From Gammaproteobacteria bacterium (GTDB lineage Bacteria > Pseudomonadota > Gammaproteobacteria > Xanthomonadales > Wenzhouxiangellaceae): a stretch of 37,571 nt of DNA. The stretch lies in NCBI GenBank assembly GCA_009908385.1, contig JAAAPE010000144.1, forward strand, positions 1 to 37,571, given 5' to 3'. The notes below the pieces were generated by a model, which was given only the letters and a program-made list of their open reading frames with translations, had not been told where the DNA came from and ran no database searches. The position numbers and the translations under genes are program-made. Numbering within the stretch: the stretch's first letter is position 1; every line of letters begins with the position of its first letter. This document shows, one piece after another, positions 28,518 through 37,571 of this stretch.

Positions 28518-28964
28518 GTGCTGTATTTCGATACCAGCGCAGTGCTTCCCTACTACCGGGCCGAACGGGCGAGCGAAGAGGTCGAGCGGCTTCTGCGCGC
28601 CCAGGCGCAGCCGGTGTGGATCAGCGACCTGGTGCAGGTCGAGTTCGCCTCGGCGCTGTCGCGCTGGGTGCGCACCGGCGAGCTCGAGGAGCCGCAAGCG
28701 CATCGCATCGAAGCAGCCTTTCACGAGGACCGCCGTGCCGGGCGCTTCGTCACCACCGCCATCGGCCAGGGGGAGTTCCGCCAGGCCAGGGAATGGCTGG
28801 GCAGCTTCAAGACAGCGCTGCGAACCCTCGACGCCCTGCACCTGGCCTGCGCGCACCTGCAGGGCCACTGCCTCGTCACCCTCAACCGCGTGATGATGAA
28901 GGCAGCCGAGTTCTGGGGCCTGGAGACCCTGGCGCCCGGCTCGGACAATCGGACCGAACGCTAA
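28518..28964 (+). CDS. PIN-domain ribonuclease toxin, VapC family
   Basis: This 148-residue protein has the PIN fold. Acidic metal ligands are Asp5 (YFDTSA), Glu42 (VEFASAL) and Asp105 (LRTLDALHLA). The fourth acidic position, usually Asp in a T-x-D-R motif, is Asn123 here (TLNRVM); PIN toxins with Asn or Ser there exist, so activity is not excluded. Such toxins cleave tRNA or rRNA when freed from the antitoxin. The only available start is the GTG at 28518, four bases after the antitoxin stop, with GAGG unusually close. It ends 12 bp before gltD, so the pair sits cleanly between two glutamate synthase genes. Confidence 0.9.
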   Translation: MLYFDTSAVLPYYRAERASEEVERLLRAQAQPVWISDLVQVEFASALSRWVRTGELEEPQAHRIEAAFHEDRRAGRFVTTAIGQGEFRQAREWLGSFKTALRTLDALHLACAHLQGHCLVTLNRVMMKAAEFWGLETLAPGSDNRTER

Positions 28965-30431
<1,467 letters not shown>

Positions 30432-30513
30432 GAACCTGCGAACGGCTTGCGACGTTCCGACCGTCCGCCGCGTCCGGTAGATACACTCCATGCCGTTCGA
30501 GAGGGAACCGACG

Positions 30514-31944
30514 ATGCTGCGACTGATTCCGGCCGTGCTGGCCGCCGCCCTGTCATTGCAGTTCGCCCGGGCCGCCGACCTGCCCGAAACACCGGCCGGC
30601 CAGCGCCTCGGCGAACTGATCGGGCTCATCGAGCAGGCCACGCCCCGGGCCGTGGCGGACTACATCGATGAGCACTACACCGAAGCCTACGCCGCGCGCC
30701 TTCCGCTGGCCGCAAGAATCGACAGTTTCATGGACTGGAAGGCCCGGGGCGGCATGGCGCTGCTGGAAATACGGCGCTCGGAAGCCCACGGGATCGAGAC
30801 GGTCACGCGACAGCCGCTGTCGGATGAACGCTGGCTGTTTTCGGTCAGCGTCGAAGCCGAAGCGCCGCACCGCATCGAGGCGATTCGTGTGGGCCGCGCG
30901 CCCCTGCCGGTCCTCGAGGCGCCCGCGGACGACGAAGCGACGGCGCGGGCATTCATCGACTACGTCGCCGGGCTGGCCGGGCACGGCCTGTTCTCGGGCG
31001 CGGTGCTGATCGGGCGCGACGGGGAGGTGCTCGGCAAGGGCGCCTGGGGGCTGGCCAACCGCGATTTCGATACCCGGAACACGCCCGACACGCGTTTCAA
31101 TCTGGGCTCGATGAACAAGACCTGGACGGCCGTGGCGATCGGCCAGCTGGTCGAGGCCGGCAAGCTCGCCTTCGACGACCCGGTTTCGAAATACATCGAC
31201 TACCCCGACGCCGAATCCGCGCGCAGAATCCGGATCGAACACCTGCTGACCCACACCTCGGGCCTGGGCAACTACTTCACCGACGAATTCGACGCGACCG
31301 CACGCAAGAACCTGCGCAGCATCGACGACTTCCTCGCCCTGTCCCGCGACCAGGCGCTGGCGTTCGAACCCGGCGAGGACTGGCGCTACTCCAACACCGG
31401 CATGATGCTGGCCGGCAAGATCATCGAGCTGGCCAGCGGCCAGGACTACGACAGCTATGTCGCCGAGCACATCTTCGCGCCGGCCGGCATGACGCGCTCG
31501 GGCTGCTTCGAGCTCGACACGGTCAACGACAATCTCGCGGTGGGCTACGTCGAGGACTGGTCCGTCGACGGGATGACGATCAGGAACAACCTGTTCGAAC
31601 ACGTGGTCAAGGGCGGACCGGCCGGCGGCTGCTACAGCACGGTCGAGGACCTGTTCCGATTCGCCCGGGCGCTCGAGACGGGCGAACTGGTGGGTCCCGC
31701 CATGGCCGAAACCCTCACCACGGGCAAGCCCGAGCTCAACTCGGCGCACTACGGATTCGGATTTCAGGTCCAGCACGGGGGCGCCCTGTACGGCCACGGC
31801 GGCGGCTTCCCGGGCATCAGCGCCAATCTCGACATCGCCGCCGAGCCCGATGGCTGGGTCGTGGTGGTGCTCGCCAACGACGACAGCGCGCGCGCACCGG
31901 TCGTGAAGGCGCGCCAGCTCCTCGGCCTGGCCGAGGCTCCTTAG
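30514..31944 (+). CDS. Secreted serine hydrolase, beta-lactamase/class C PBP-like
   Basis: This 476-residue protein has a signal peptide at residues 1-21. An uncharacterised N-terminal region of about 120 residues follows, then a beta-lactamase-related domain (about 145-465). The catalytic triad motifs are present: S-x-x-K as Ser199-Met-Asn-Lys202 (GSMNK), Y-x-N as YSN near residue 292, and HGGG (GHGGGFPG) near residue 430 in place of KTG. The HxG variant is typical of esterase, D-amino peptidase and LACTB-like members rather than true beta-lactamases. The ATG at 30514 has GAGGGA eight bases upstream, better than the ATG at 30490. TACACT at about 30482 may be its -10. Confidence 0.9.
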   Translation: MLRLIPAVLAAALSLQFARAADLPETPAGQRLGELIGLIEQATPRAVADYIDEHYTEAYAARLPLAARIDSFMDWKARGGMALLEIRRSEAHGIETVTRQPLSDERWLFSVSVEAEAPHRIEAIRVGRAPLPVLEAPADDEATARAFIDYVAGLAGHGLFSGAVLIGRDGEVLGKGAWGLANRDFDTRNTPDTRFNLGSMNKTWTAVAIGQLVEAGKLAFDDPVSKYIDYPDAESARRIRIEHLLTHTSGLGNYFTDEFDATARKNLRSIDDFLALSRDQALAFEPGEDWRYSNTGMMLAGKIIELASGQDYDSYVAEHIFAPAGMTRSGCFELDTVNDNLAVGYVEDWSVDGMTIRNNLFEHVVKGGPAGGCYSTVEDLFRFARALETGELVGPAMAETLTTGKPELNSAHYGFGFQVQHGGALYGHGGGFPGISANLDIAAEPDGWVVVVLANDDSARAPVVKARQLLGLAEAP

Positions 31945-31961
31945 CCGAGAGCTTCCCTGCC

Positions 31962-32074
31962 GGCGCGCGGACGCACGCCGGCGCGAATCCCCAATCCCGA
32001 AGGTCGGCCCGCCTGCTCGATCGGGCGGATCGCGCCGGCTCGAAGCCGGTTCCGCGATCGTGCACGAGAGCACG
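31962..32074 (+). terminator. Three GC hairpins between the serine hydrolase and hemP
   Basis: First, GCCGGCG and CGCCGGC pair near 31962-31985. Second, GATCGCG-CCGGCT (32028-32040) pairs with AGCCGG and CGCGATC (32044-32059), leaving a CGA loop and a TTC bulge. Third, CGTGC and GCACG pair at 32059-32074, followed by CTTTCCCC. Together they should isolate hemP from upstream transcription, although none has a clean T-run. Confidence 0.45.
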
Positions 32075-32082
32075 CTTTCCCC

Positions 32083-32118
32083 TTGCGCATCTAAATACGA
32101 ATCGTTATTATTTGCATA
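32083..32118 (+). promoter_or_regulatory. Predicted hemP promoter with overlapping Fur-box-like site
   Basis: TTGCGC (32083-32088) and TATTAT (about 32106-32111) are spaced 17 bp apart. The AT-rich segment from 32092 to 32117 (TACGAATCGTTATTATTTGC) resembles a Fur box and covers the -10. The expected start of transcription, seven bases after the -10, is the A of the hemP ATG (uncertainty of one base). No ribosome site can fit between, so the mRNA would be leaderless. Confidence 0.55.
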
Positions 32119-32294
32119 TGCGCGATCAGCAGCACAAAACCGCCGCGCGCCGACGCCCGGGGGACTCGACCGTCGAACGGACCATTCCGGTCCGGCAACT
32201 GCTGGGCGGAGCGGGCTCCGTGCAGCTCGAGCACGGCGGCGACGTCTACCGGCTGCGGATCACGCGCAACGGCAAGCTGATTCTGACCAAGTAA
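32118..32294 (+). CDS. hemP: Hemin uptake protein HemP
   Basis: This 58-residue protein ends in the HemP signature: RTIPVRQLLGG, then SVQLEHGGDVYRLRITRNGKLILTK. HemP is a small cytoplasmic protein encoded with haem receptors and needed for their expression or for haem use in several proteobacteria; it has been described as an activator of the receptor gene. The first 20 residues are basic and variable. The only sensible ATG abuts the promoter and Fur-box-like sequence with no ribosome site, so translation is probably from a leaderless transcript. The haem receptor follows 61 bp downstream. Confidence 0.92.
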   Translation: MRDQQHKTAARRRPGDSTVERTIPVRQLLGGAGSVQLEHGGDVYRLRITRNGKLILTK

Positions 32295-32355
32295 TCCCGG
32301 GCCAGCCAACCGCGGACGCGGCCAGCCAACCCGAATGAGAATCCAGGAGTAAGAC

Positions 32356-34593
32356 ATGACCTGTTCCATTCGCCGGCTGACCGCGTTCATGCTGCTGCCG
32401 GCCAGCCTGACGGCGGTGGCCGACACCGACACCGCCAAGCTCGACAAGATGACCGTCAGCGCGGCGAAAAGCGACCGGCCCGTGACCGAGATCGCCGCGC
32501 CCGTGACCGTCATCGACGACGAGGAAATCGCACGCACGCTCACCGAGTCGATCCGCGACATGGTCCGCTACATTCCCGGCGTGACCGTGCCCTTCCAGGG
32601 CCAGCGTTTCGGCCTGGCGGGGTTCCAGATTCGCGGCCTCGGCGGCAACCGCGTGCAGGTGAGCGTCGACGGCGTGCGCATTCCCGACGGCTTCGCCATC
32701 GGCGACTTCACCAACGCCTCGCGCAACTTCATCGATACCGACTCGCTCAAGCAGGTCGAAATCCTGCGCGGCCCGGCCTCTTCGCTGTTCGGTTCCAGCG
32801 CGCTGGCCGGCGTCGTCGCCCTGACCACGAAGGACCCCGCGGACTGGCTGGCCGATACCGGCGGCGACTTCACCGTCAGAACGCGCGCCGGTTACTACAC
32901 GGCCGACGAGGGCTGGGTCGCCTCGGGCACCCTGGCCGGTCGCGGCGAACGTCTGTCCGGATCGATCCAGTGGGTCGAGCGCAGCGGTCACGAACTCGAC
33001 AACCAGGGCGAAGTCGGCGGCACCGGTCCGACGCGCACCCAACCCAACCCGCACGAATACGACGGGCGCAACGTCCTGGCCAAGCTGCTGCTCGACGAGG
33101 GCAGCGACAAGAAGTGGCGCCTGACCCTGGAACAGAACGAGACCGACAGCGAGACGAACGTCCTCAACCTGGTGCGCACGCAGGATTTCACCGCGATGTT
33201 CGGCTTCCCCTACATTGTCGATACCACCGCCCTGAGCGGCGACGACAGCACCCGTCGCCAGCGTTTCAGCCTGGACTACGAGGCAGCGGCACCGGGCTGG
33301 GCCGACCACTTTTCCTGGAAGGTCTACTACCAGAACGCCGTCACCGAACAGGAGACTTTCGAACGCCGCACGACGATCATCACCGGGCAGCCCTCCCCGG
33401 TCGAGCGCCTGCGGCGCGCCGAGTTCGAGCAGGACATCCTGGGCACCGAGGCCATCGCCCGCTGGCGCTTCGGCACCGGCAACTTCGAGCACGATCTCGT
33501 CGGCGGCTTCGAAATCTACGAAACACGGACCGAGCAGATTCGTGACGGCTTCGAGATCGACCTGACCGATGGTTCCACCAGCCCCACGGTCGGCCCCGAT
33601 ACCTTCCCCGTGCGCGACTTTCCCAATAGTACGACCCTGGAAGCCGGGCTCTACCTGGAGGACCGGATCGCCTTCGGCGAACGCTTCAGGCTGATCCCGG
33701 GGGTTCGCGTCGACTACTACGACCTCGACCCGCAACTGGATTCGATCTTCATCGAGGACAATCCCGGCTTTACGCCGGCGTCGGTCGACGAAACCAGCGT
33801 GACGCCGCGGCTGGGCGCCATCTACGCGCTGACCGGGGAACTCGACCTGTTCGCCCAGTACGCCCGCGGCTTCCGGTCGCCGCCGTACAACGACGTCAAC
33901 GTCGGCTTCACCAACCTGCAGTTCGGCTACACCGCGATTCCCAACCCGGACCTCGAGCCCGAGGAATCGCGCGGCTGGGAGCTGGGGCTTCGCAGTCGCA
34001 GCGACTGGGGGCAGTTCACCCTGACCGCCTATCGCAACGACTACGACGACTTCATCGAGAGCTTCGTCAGCCTCGGCGTGAATCCCGAGACCGGCCTGCT
34101 GGTGTTCCAGTCGCAGAACCTGACCGACGTGCGCATCCAGGGGGTCGAGGCCTCGGGCACGCTCAACCTGGGCAGCCTGGCGCCGGCGCTCGACGACTGG
34201 CAGCTGCGCGCGGCCGCCGCCTGGTCGGAAGGCGACGACCTGTCCGCCGACGTGCCGCTCAACAGCATCGAGCCGGCGACCGGCGTGATCGGCCTGCGCT
34301 GGCTGCCCACCAACCTGCCGGTGGACCTTGAGCTGGTCGCCACGGCCGTCGAAGGCAAGGACGACGTCGCCAGCCCGGGCAATTTCCAGGCGCCCGGCTA
34401 CCTCACGCTCGACCTACTCGCCGGCTGGGAGATCGAGCCGGGCACGCAGCTCCGGCTCGGCCTGTTCAACCTGACCGACCGCAAGTACTGGGCCTGGTCG
34501 AGCGTGCGCGGCCGCACAGCCGACGACCCCGGCCTGGACCGCTACACCCAGCCCGGCTTCAACGCAGGCGCAAGCCTGACCTGGCAATTCTGA
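32356..34593 (+). CDS. TonB-dependent haem/haemoglobin-type receptor
   Basis: This 745-residue outer-membrane receptor has a signal peptide at residues 1-22. A TonB-box-like segment (LDKMTVSAAK) follows, then a plug domain with TVIDDEEIARTLTESIRDMVRYIPGV, GFQIRGLGGNRVQVSVDGVRIP and VEILRGPASSLFGSSALAGVV. A 22-strand barrel ends in the aromatic TWQF. The haem-receptor region FRSPPYNDVN ... NPDLEPE (about residues 505-535) is the local form of the FRAP/NPNL motif of HmuR/HemR-type receptors. GGAG lies six bases before the ATG. AATGAGAATCC just upstream may be half of a Fur box. HemP before it and DUF6607 after it support haem as the ligand. Confidence 0.92.
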   Translation: MTCSIRRLTAFMLLPASLTAVADTDTAKLDKMTVSAAKSDRPVTEIAAPVTVIDDEEIARTLTESIRDMVRYIPGVTVPFQGQRFGLAGFQIRGLGGNRVQVSVDGVRIPDGFAIGDFTNASRNFIDTDSLKQVEILRGPASSLFGSSALAGVVALTTKDPADWLADTGGDFTVRTRAGYYTADEGWVASGTLAGRGERLSGSIQWVERSGHELDNQGEVGGTGPTRTQPNPHEYDGRNVLAKLLLDEGSDKKWRLTLEQNETDSETNVLNLVRTQDFTAMFGFPYIVDTTALSGDDSTRRQRFSLDYEAAAPGWADHFSWKVYYQNAVTEQETFERRTTIITGQPSPVERLRRAEFEQDILGTEAIARWRFGTGNFEHDLVGGFEIYETRTEQIRDGFEIDLTDGSTSPTVGPDTFPVRDFPNSTTLEAGLYLEDRIAFGERFRLIPGVRVDYYDLDPQLDSIFIEDNPGFTPASVDETSVTPRLGAIYALTGELDLFAQYARGFRSPPYNDVNVGFTNLQFGYTAIPNPDLEPEESRGWELGLRSRSDWGQFTLTAYRNDYDDFIESFVSLGVNPETGLLVFQSQNLTDVRIQGVEASGTLNLGSLAPALDDWQLRAAAAWSEGDDLSADVPLNSIEPATGVIGLRWLPTNLPVDLELVATAVEGKDDVASPGNFQAPGYLTLDLLAGWEIEPGTQLRLGLFNLTDRKYWAWSSVRGRTADDPGLDRYTQPGFNAGASLTWQF

Positions 34594-34703
34594 ATACACT
34601 GGCAAGGACAATCGGTTTACCCTGCGCCCCGAACCCATCCGTCTGCCTGACTCTCCTCACCCGTTCGGGGCGCAGTCTTTCTTTATCCACGAGGCGCTTG
34701 ACC

Positions 34704-35834
34704 ATGAGACATTGCATTTCGATCATTCTCGGCGCGGCCCTGCTGGCCCTGGCCGGCACGGCCCTCTCCTACGACGAGGAAGAAGCACCCGAAGGCGTGG
34801 ACTACGTCTTCTCCTGGCCCTTCATCGACACCTCCGACATGGCGCCCCGCGGCGGCACGACCACGGGCCCCGAGCCCGAAGCGGTCGCCGAGCCGACCGA
34901 GGCCTGGCGATCGCTGCGGGCCGAGGGCCTGGACAAGGTCGAACGCGACCGGCGCGCCATCCTCGCCATGGCCGGTGCCTACCGCGCCAGCTTCGACTTT
35001 CTCGAGACCGTCGGATTCTCGGCCGGATTCGAACCGGCCAAGCCCTACCGCTCCTGGGGCACCGAGTACGTCTACGTCGTGGCCGACGAGCCGGACTTCA
35101 TCAGCCTGCAACACATCCTGGTGATGGTGATCGAACAGGAAGACGGCAGCCTGAGCGAGCCCTTCGTGACCAAGCACTGGCGCCAGGACTGGCGCTACGA
35201 GGATACCGACCTGCACGAACACGTCGGCCACGGCATCTGGCAGCGCACGACGCTCAGCGAGGCGCAGGCCGAAGGGCGGTGGACGCAGGCCGTCTTCCAG
35301 GTGGACGATTCGCCGCGCTACGAGTCCCACGGCGAATGGGTCCACTACCCGACGCACTCGGCCTGGCAGGGCAGCGAAACCCGCCGGCCCCTGCCGCGCC
35401 GCGAGTTCAGCGTCCGCGACGACTACGACGTCCTCGTCGGCAGCAACCGCCACACGATCCTGCCGACCGGCTGGACCCACGAGCAGGACAATCTCAAGGC
35501 GGTTATCACCGAAGGCGGAGATCTCGATCCCGAACGGCCTTTCGTGGCGCGCGAGACCGGCGTCAACCGCTACCAGCGCATCACCGGCTTCGATTTCAGC
35601 CCCGGTGACGAGTACTGGGAAGCCACCGCCGACTTCTGGGCCCTGGTTCGGGACGCCTGGGCGGAACGATTCGAAGCCCACGATCGCATCCGCTTCGAAG
35701 CCCGCGTCGACGGCGACTCGATGATGATGACCCTGTTCGGCATGGCCGGTGACATCGCCGAGGGCGAGCCCTTCGATCCCGAGCAGTCGCGGCAGGAGAT
35801 CGAAGCCCTGTTCGAGCGCCACGTCGAGCCCTGA
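34704..35834 (+). CDS. DUF6607 family exported protein
   Basis: This 376-residue protein has a signal peptide at residues 1-22 (ISIILGAALLALAGTALS). It carries the strongly conserved DUF6607 blocks: RRAILAMAGAYRASFDFLETV (about 92-112), YRSWGTEYVYVV, ISLQHILVM, KHWRQDWRYED, QAVFQVDDSPRYE, PLPRREFSVRDDYDVLVG and ITGFDFSPGDEYW. Many Trp, Tyr and His residues lie in the conserved parts (for example HEHVGHGIWQ), which would suit haem or metal contact, but no function is established. Its position after the haem receptor, 110 bp downstream on the same strand, suggests a role in haem uptake or release at the periplasm. The ATG at 34704 is preferred over a TTG two codons upstream. Confidence 0.87.
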   Translation: MRHCISIILGAALLALAGTALSYDEEEAPEGVDYVFSWPFIDTSDMAPRGGTTTGPEPEAVAEPTEAWRSLRAEGLDKVERDRRAILAMAGAYRASFDFLETVGFSAGFEPAKPYRSWGTEYVYVVADEPDFISLQHILVMVIEQEDGSLSEPFVTKHWRQDWRYEDTDLHEHVGHGIWQRTTLSEAQAEGRWTQAVFQVDDSPRYESHGEWVHYPTHSAWQGSETRRPLPRREFSVRDDYDVLVGSNRHTILPTGWTHEQDNLKAVITEGGDLDPERPFVARETGVNRYQRITGFDFSPGDEYWEATADFWALVRDAWAERFEAHDRIRFEARVDGDSMMMTLFGMAGDIAEGEPFDPEQSRQEIEALFERHVEP

Positions 35835-35845
35835 GAAACGCACGG

Positions 35846-35873
35846 CGCCGCCGGGTTCCCGGATCCGGCGGCG
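35846..35873. terminator. Hairpin between convergent DUF6607 and outer-membrane-protein genes
   Basis: CGCCGCCGG (35846-35854) pairs with CCGGCGGCG (35865-35873) around a 10-base loop. It starts 12 bp after the DUF6607 stop and ends 26 bp from the opposing stop. There is a short T-poor tail on either side. It is probably a bidirectional terminator. Confidence 0.55.
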
Positions 35874-35898
35874 TTCGTAAGCACGGGCGGCGACGCGC

Positions 35899-37170
35899 TC
35901 AACCGTCGCCGCCTCCCGTGTCCTCCTCCTCGTCCTCGCTTGCACCACCCGCTGCATCGTTATCGAGCAGCGGATCCTCGACCCGGTCACCGGGCGCGTC
36001 GACCGGAATCGGCTCGTCCTCCCAGGCGTCGGCGTCCGGATTGTCGTCGAGGTAGTGCCGCAGCCGCTGCTGGCGCGATCGCCGGTTCTCGAACTGGATC
36101 TCGAGCGTGAAGGTCAGCCGCCAGTCGCTTCGCCGCTCGCCGGTGTCGAAATCCTTCGGCCAGGCGTGCTGGGGCTCGATTTCCCAGTACAGCCAGTGAC
36201 GCAGGAACTGTCTGCGGTAGCGCAGCGCGACGAAATACTCCCGCGTCTCCCAGCGCGGTTCGGTATAACCCCAGGCACCCACCTCGGCGCGCACGGCGCT
36301 GCGCAGGTCGAGCTGCCTGAACGACACCAGCCCGGTGCGCCAGTCGATACCGTCGGATTCCTCCGACCAGGTGCCGCGCGCGCTCCAGCGCAACAGGCGG
36401 TCGCGATCGGGCAGCCACTCCCAGTCGAGCCGCGTGGTCAGGCCGAAGCCCTCGTCGCGTTCCCAGAAGGCGGACTGGGTGAACCGGCCCAGACTGCGGT
36501 CGGTCAGTCCCCGGACGTAGCGGTAGCGGCCGCGCACCCGCGGGTTGAGCGAACCGCTGCTGACGCGAATCGTGCCGTCGACATCGAAACGGCTTCGCGC
36601 GTGTTCGCTGGCGATGAAGCGCAGGCCAAGGCGGGTGCGGTTGTCGGGGTCGTCGAAGGCGTCGGTGGCGGGATAATCGCCTTCGAGATCCTCGTCGCGC
36701 GCGACCAGCAGCCGGACGCGCTCGGACAGCCGCGGCAGGATGACATTGGCGCGCACCGAGGCGCGGTAGTTCCAGCCCTCGGTTTCGTCCCAGCGGATGG
36801 CGTTGCGAAGCCGAACGAAGCTGCCGACCGGGTTTTCCTCGAGCGTCCTCGGATCGCCGAAGAAGCCGTCGAACCAGGCGGCCGGTTCGCACAGGCGCTG
36901 ACTCAGGTAGGAGTGGGTCAGGTCCAGCCAGCTTTGGGGCCGCCCCTGCTCGTCGCGGCAGGACATCTCCATCAGCCGCTGCTGGCGCTGCTGGCGTTCG
37001 ATGCGCCGCTGCTCCTCCTGTGCCTCGTTCTTTGCCTCGTCGGATTCGCTTTGCGACGATTCATCCCGCTCGGCCTGCTCTGGCTGGTCGGCGGGCCGGG
37101 AGGCGTGCGCGGCCTGCCCGGCCAGCAGCGCCAGTCCCAGGCCGAAAAGGGCCCACCGGAACCGATTCAT
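35899..37170 (-). CDS. Predicted outer-membrane beta-barrel protein, family unknown
   Basis: This 423-residue protein has a signal peptide at residues 1-23 (WALFGLGLALLAGQAAHA). A Gln/Glu/Arg-rich segment (residues 28-68) is likely a short coiled coil. After Cys71 and Cys94 the sequence alternates polar and aromatic residues in strand-length blocks through about residue 375 (VGSFVRLRNAIRW, NYRASVRANVIL, RTRLGLRFIAS, RWSARGTW, REYFVALRYRRQ, WYWEIEPQ-like and WRLTFTLEIQFE). That pattern is typical of outer-membrane barrels. The tail is acidic (EDEEEDTGGGDG). I do not recognise a family. It is divergent from srkA. A GGGA ribosome site precedes the ATG. Confidence 0.72.
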   Translation of the reverse strand: MNRFRWALFGLGLALLAGQAAHASRPADQPEQAERDESSQSESDEAKNEAQEEQRRIERQQRQQRLMEMSCRDEQGRPQSWLDLTHSYLSQRLCEPAAWFDGFFGDPRTLEENPVGSFVRLRNAIRWDETEGWNYRASVRANVILPRLSERVRLLVARDEDLEGDYPATDAFDDPDNRTRLGLRFIASEHARSRFDVDGTIRVSSGSLNPRVRGRYRYVRGLTDRSLGRFTQSAFWERDEGFGLTTRLDWEWLPDRDRLLRWSARGTWSEESDGIDWRTGLVSFRQLDLRSAVRAEVGAWGYTEPRWETREYFVALRYRRQFLRHWLYWEIEPQHAWPKDFDTGERRSDWRLTFTLEIQFENRRSRQQRLRHYLDDNPDADAWEDEPIPVDAPGDRVEDPLLDNDAAGGASEDEEEDTGGGDG

Positions 37171-37289
37171 GACACAATTCCCGTCTTGAGACGACCCATT
37201 GATCGCACACGCCGTCGAAGCCATCGCATGCATCGCATCATACGACAAGACAAGCCCGTCAGACAGGGACCGCAAGGACCGCTGGAGGC

Positions 37290-37571
37290 ATGAGCGATTC
37301 GGCCCCGAACCGCCGCCCTTACGACGATCTCGGACCCGAAGTCGTGCTGGATGCCGTCGAGGCGCTCGGACTGCGCACCGACGGCCGTCTGCTGGCGCTC
37401 AACAGCTTCGAGAACCGCGTCTGGCAGGTCGGGCGCGAGGACGGCGAGCCGGTTGTGGTCAAGTTCTACCGGCCGGCGCGCTGGAGCGACGAGGCGATCG
37501 AGGAGGAGCACGCCTTCTCGAAAGAGCTGGCCGACACCGGCTTGTCGGTGGTCGCTCCCCTGTCGATCGAG
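37290..37571 (+). CDS. srkA: Stress response kinase SrkA/YihE, N-terminal part
   Basis: The first 94 codons of a gene that runs off the right edge. After an ATG with GGAGG it reads PYDDLGPEVVLDAVEALGLR, then LLALNSFENRVWQVG, VVVKFYRPARWSDEAI and EEEHAF. This closely matches the start of E. coli YihE (SrkA), a eukaryotic-like Ser/Thr kinase that protects against stress-induced death. The Lys of VVVKFYRP is the ATP-binding lysine and EEEH the helix with the partner Glu. The catalytic loop lies outside the window. Confidence 0.92.
   Translation, partial: MSDSAPNRRPYDDLGPEVVLDAVEALGLRTDGRLLALNSFENRVWQVGREDGEPVVVKFYRPARWSDEAIEEEHAFSKELADTGLSVVAPLSIE

Noticed and set aside
32329-32350. AATGAGAATCC before the TonB receptor as a second Fur box
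   Set aside because: Only about half of the 19-bp consensus is present, and it lies within the hemP transcript. It was kept as a remark, not a feature.

Overview
This is a GC-rich chromosomal segment, densely packed with genes. It most resembles a free-living gammaproteobacterium of the Xanthomonadales/Chromatiales type (Wenzhouxiangella-like). The gene content rather than any single marker suggests this: ParE, SrkA and exonuclease III of gamma type, a glutaredoxin/A-type/rhodanese fusion, and a HemP - TonB receptor - DUF6607 haem locus. The taxonomic statement is inference. I found no tRNA, rRNA, CRISPR, prophage or complete insertion sequence.

Layout. 1-2538 (minus): a truncated DUF5694 gene, then a rhomboid protease and a Ca2+/cation antiporter that form a short operon. 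2597-4479 (plus): a recognisable sigma70 promoter, an NhaC-type Na+/H+ antiporter and a translationally coupled 81-residue partner. 4575-5432 (minus): an Nmad3-family protein, divergent from a secreted TonB-C-domain protein (5523-6623). 6722-8611: parE. 8727-11606: an ion-transport operon of an MscS-like channel protein, a soluble MgtE-N/CBS protein and full MgtE. 11703-12871: a Tat-exported MsrB coupled to a Sec-exported MsrA, giving periplasmic methionine-sulfoxide repair. 12983-15748: a large M16 protease. 15794-19419: an envelope cluster of DUF374 acyltransferase, sulfotransferase, GT4 glycosyltransferase and a polysaccharide-deacetylase-like protein, the last three tightly packed or overlapping. 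19446-20213: exonuclease III.

20211-21333 holds no credible gene. It is a roughly 1.1 kb imperfect palindrome lying exactly between the stop codons of two convergent genes, with REP-like palindromes, an 8-bp tandem repeat and A/T-rich hairpins. After it come the three-domain glutaredoxin fusion (minus) and a divergent DUF3422 membrane protein.

23794-30431 is the glutamate synthase operon gltB-gltD. It is interrupted by a complete Phd/VapC toxin-antitoxin pair whose predicted operator lies immediately after the gltB stop. A secreted serine hydrolase follows. 32083-35834 is an iron/haem locus: a Fur-box-like site inside a strong promoter that appears to start transcription at the hemP AUG, then hemP, a haem-type TonB receptor and DUF6607. 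The window ends with a minus-strand predicted outer-membrane protein and the start of srkA.

The points most worth a second look are the giant palindrome, the toxin-antitoxin module inside gltBD, the predicted leaderless Fur-regulated hemP, the Nmad3 gene outside any phage context, and the MscS/soluble-MgtE/MgtE operon.
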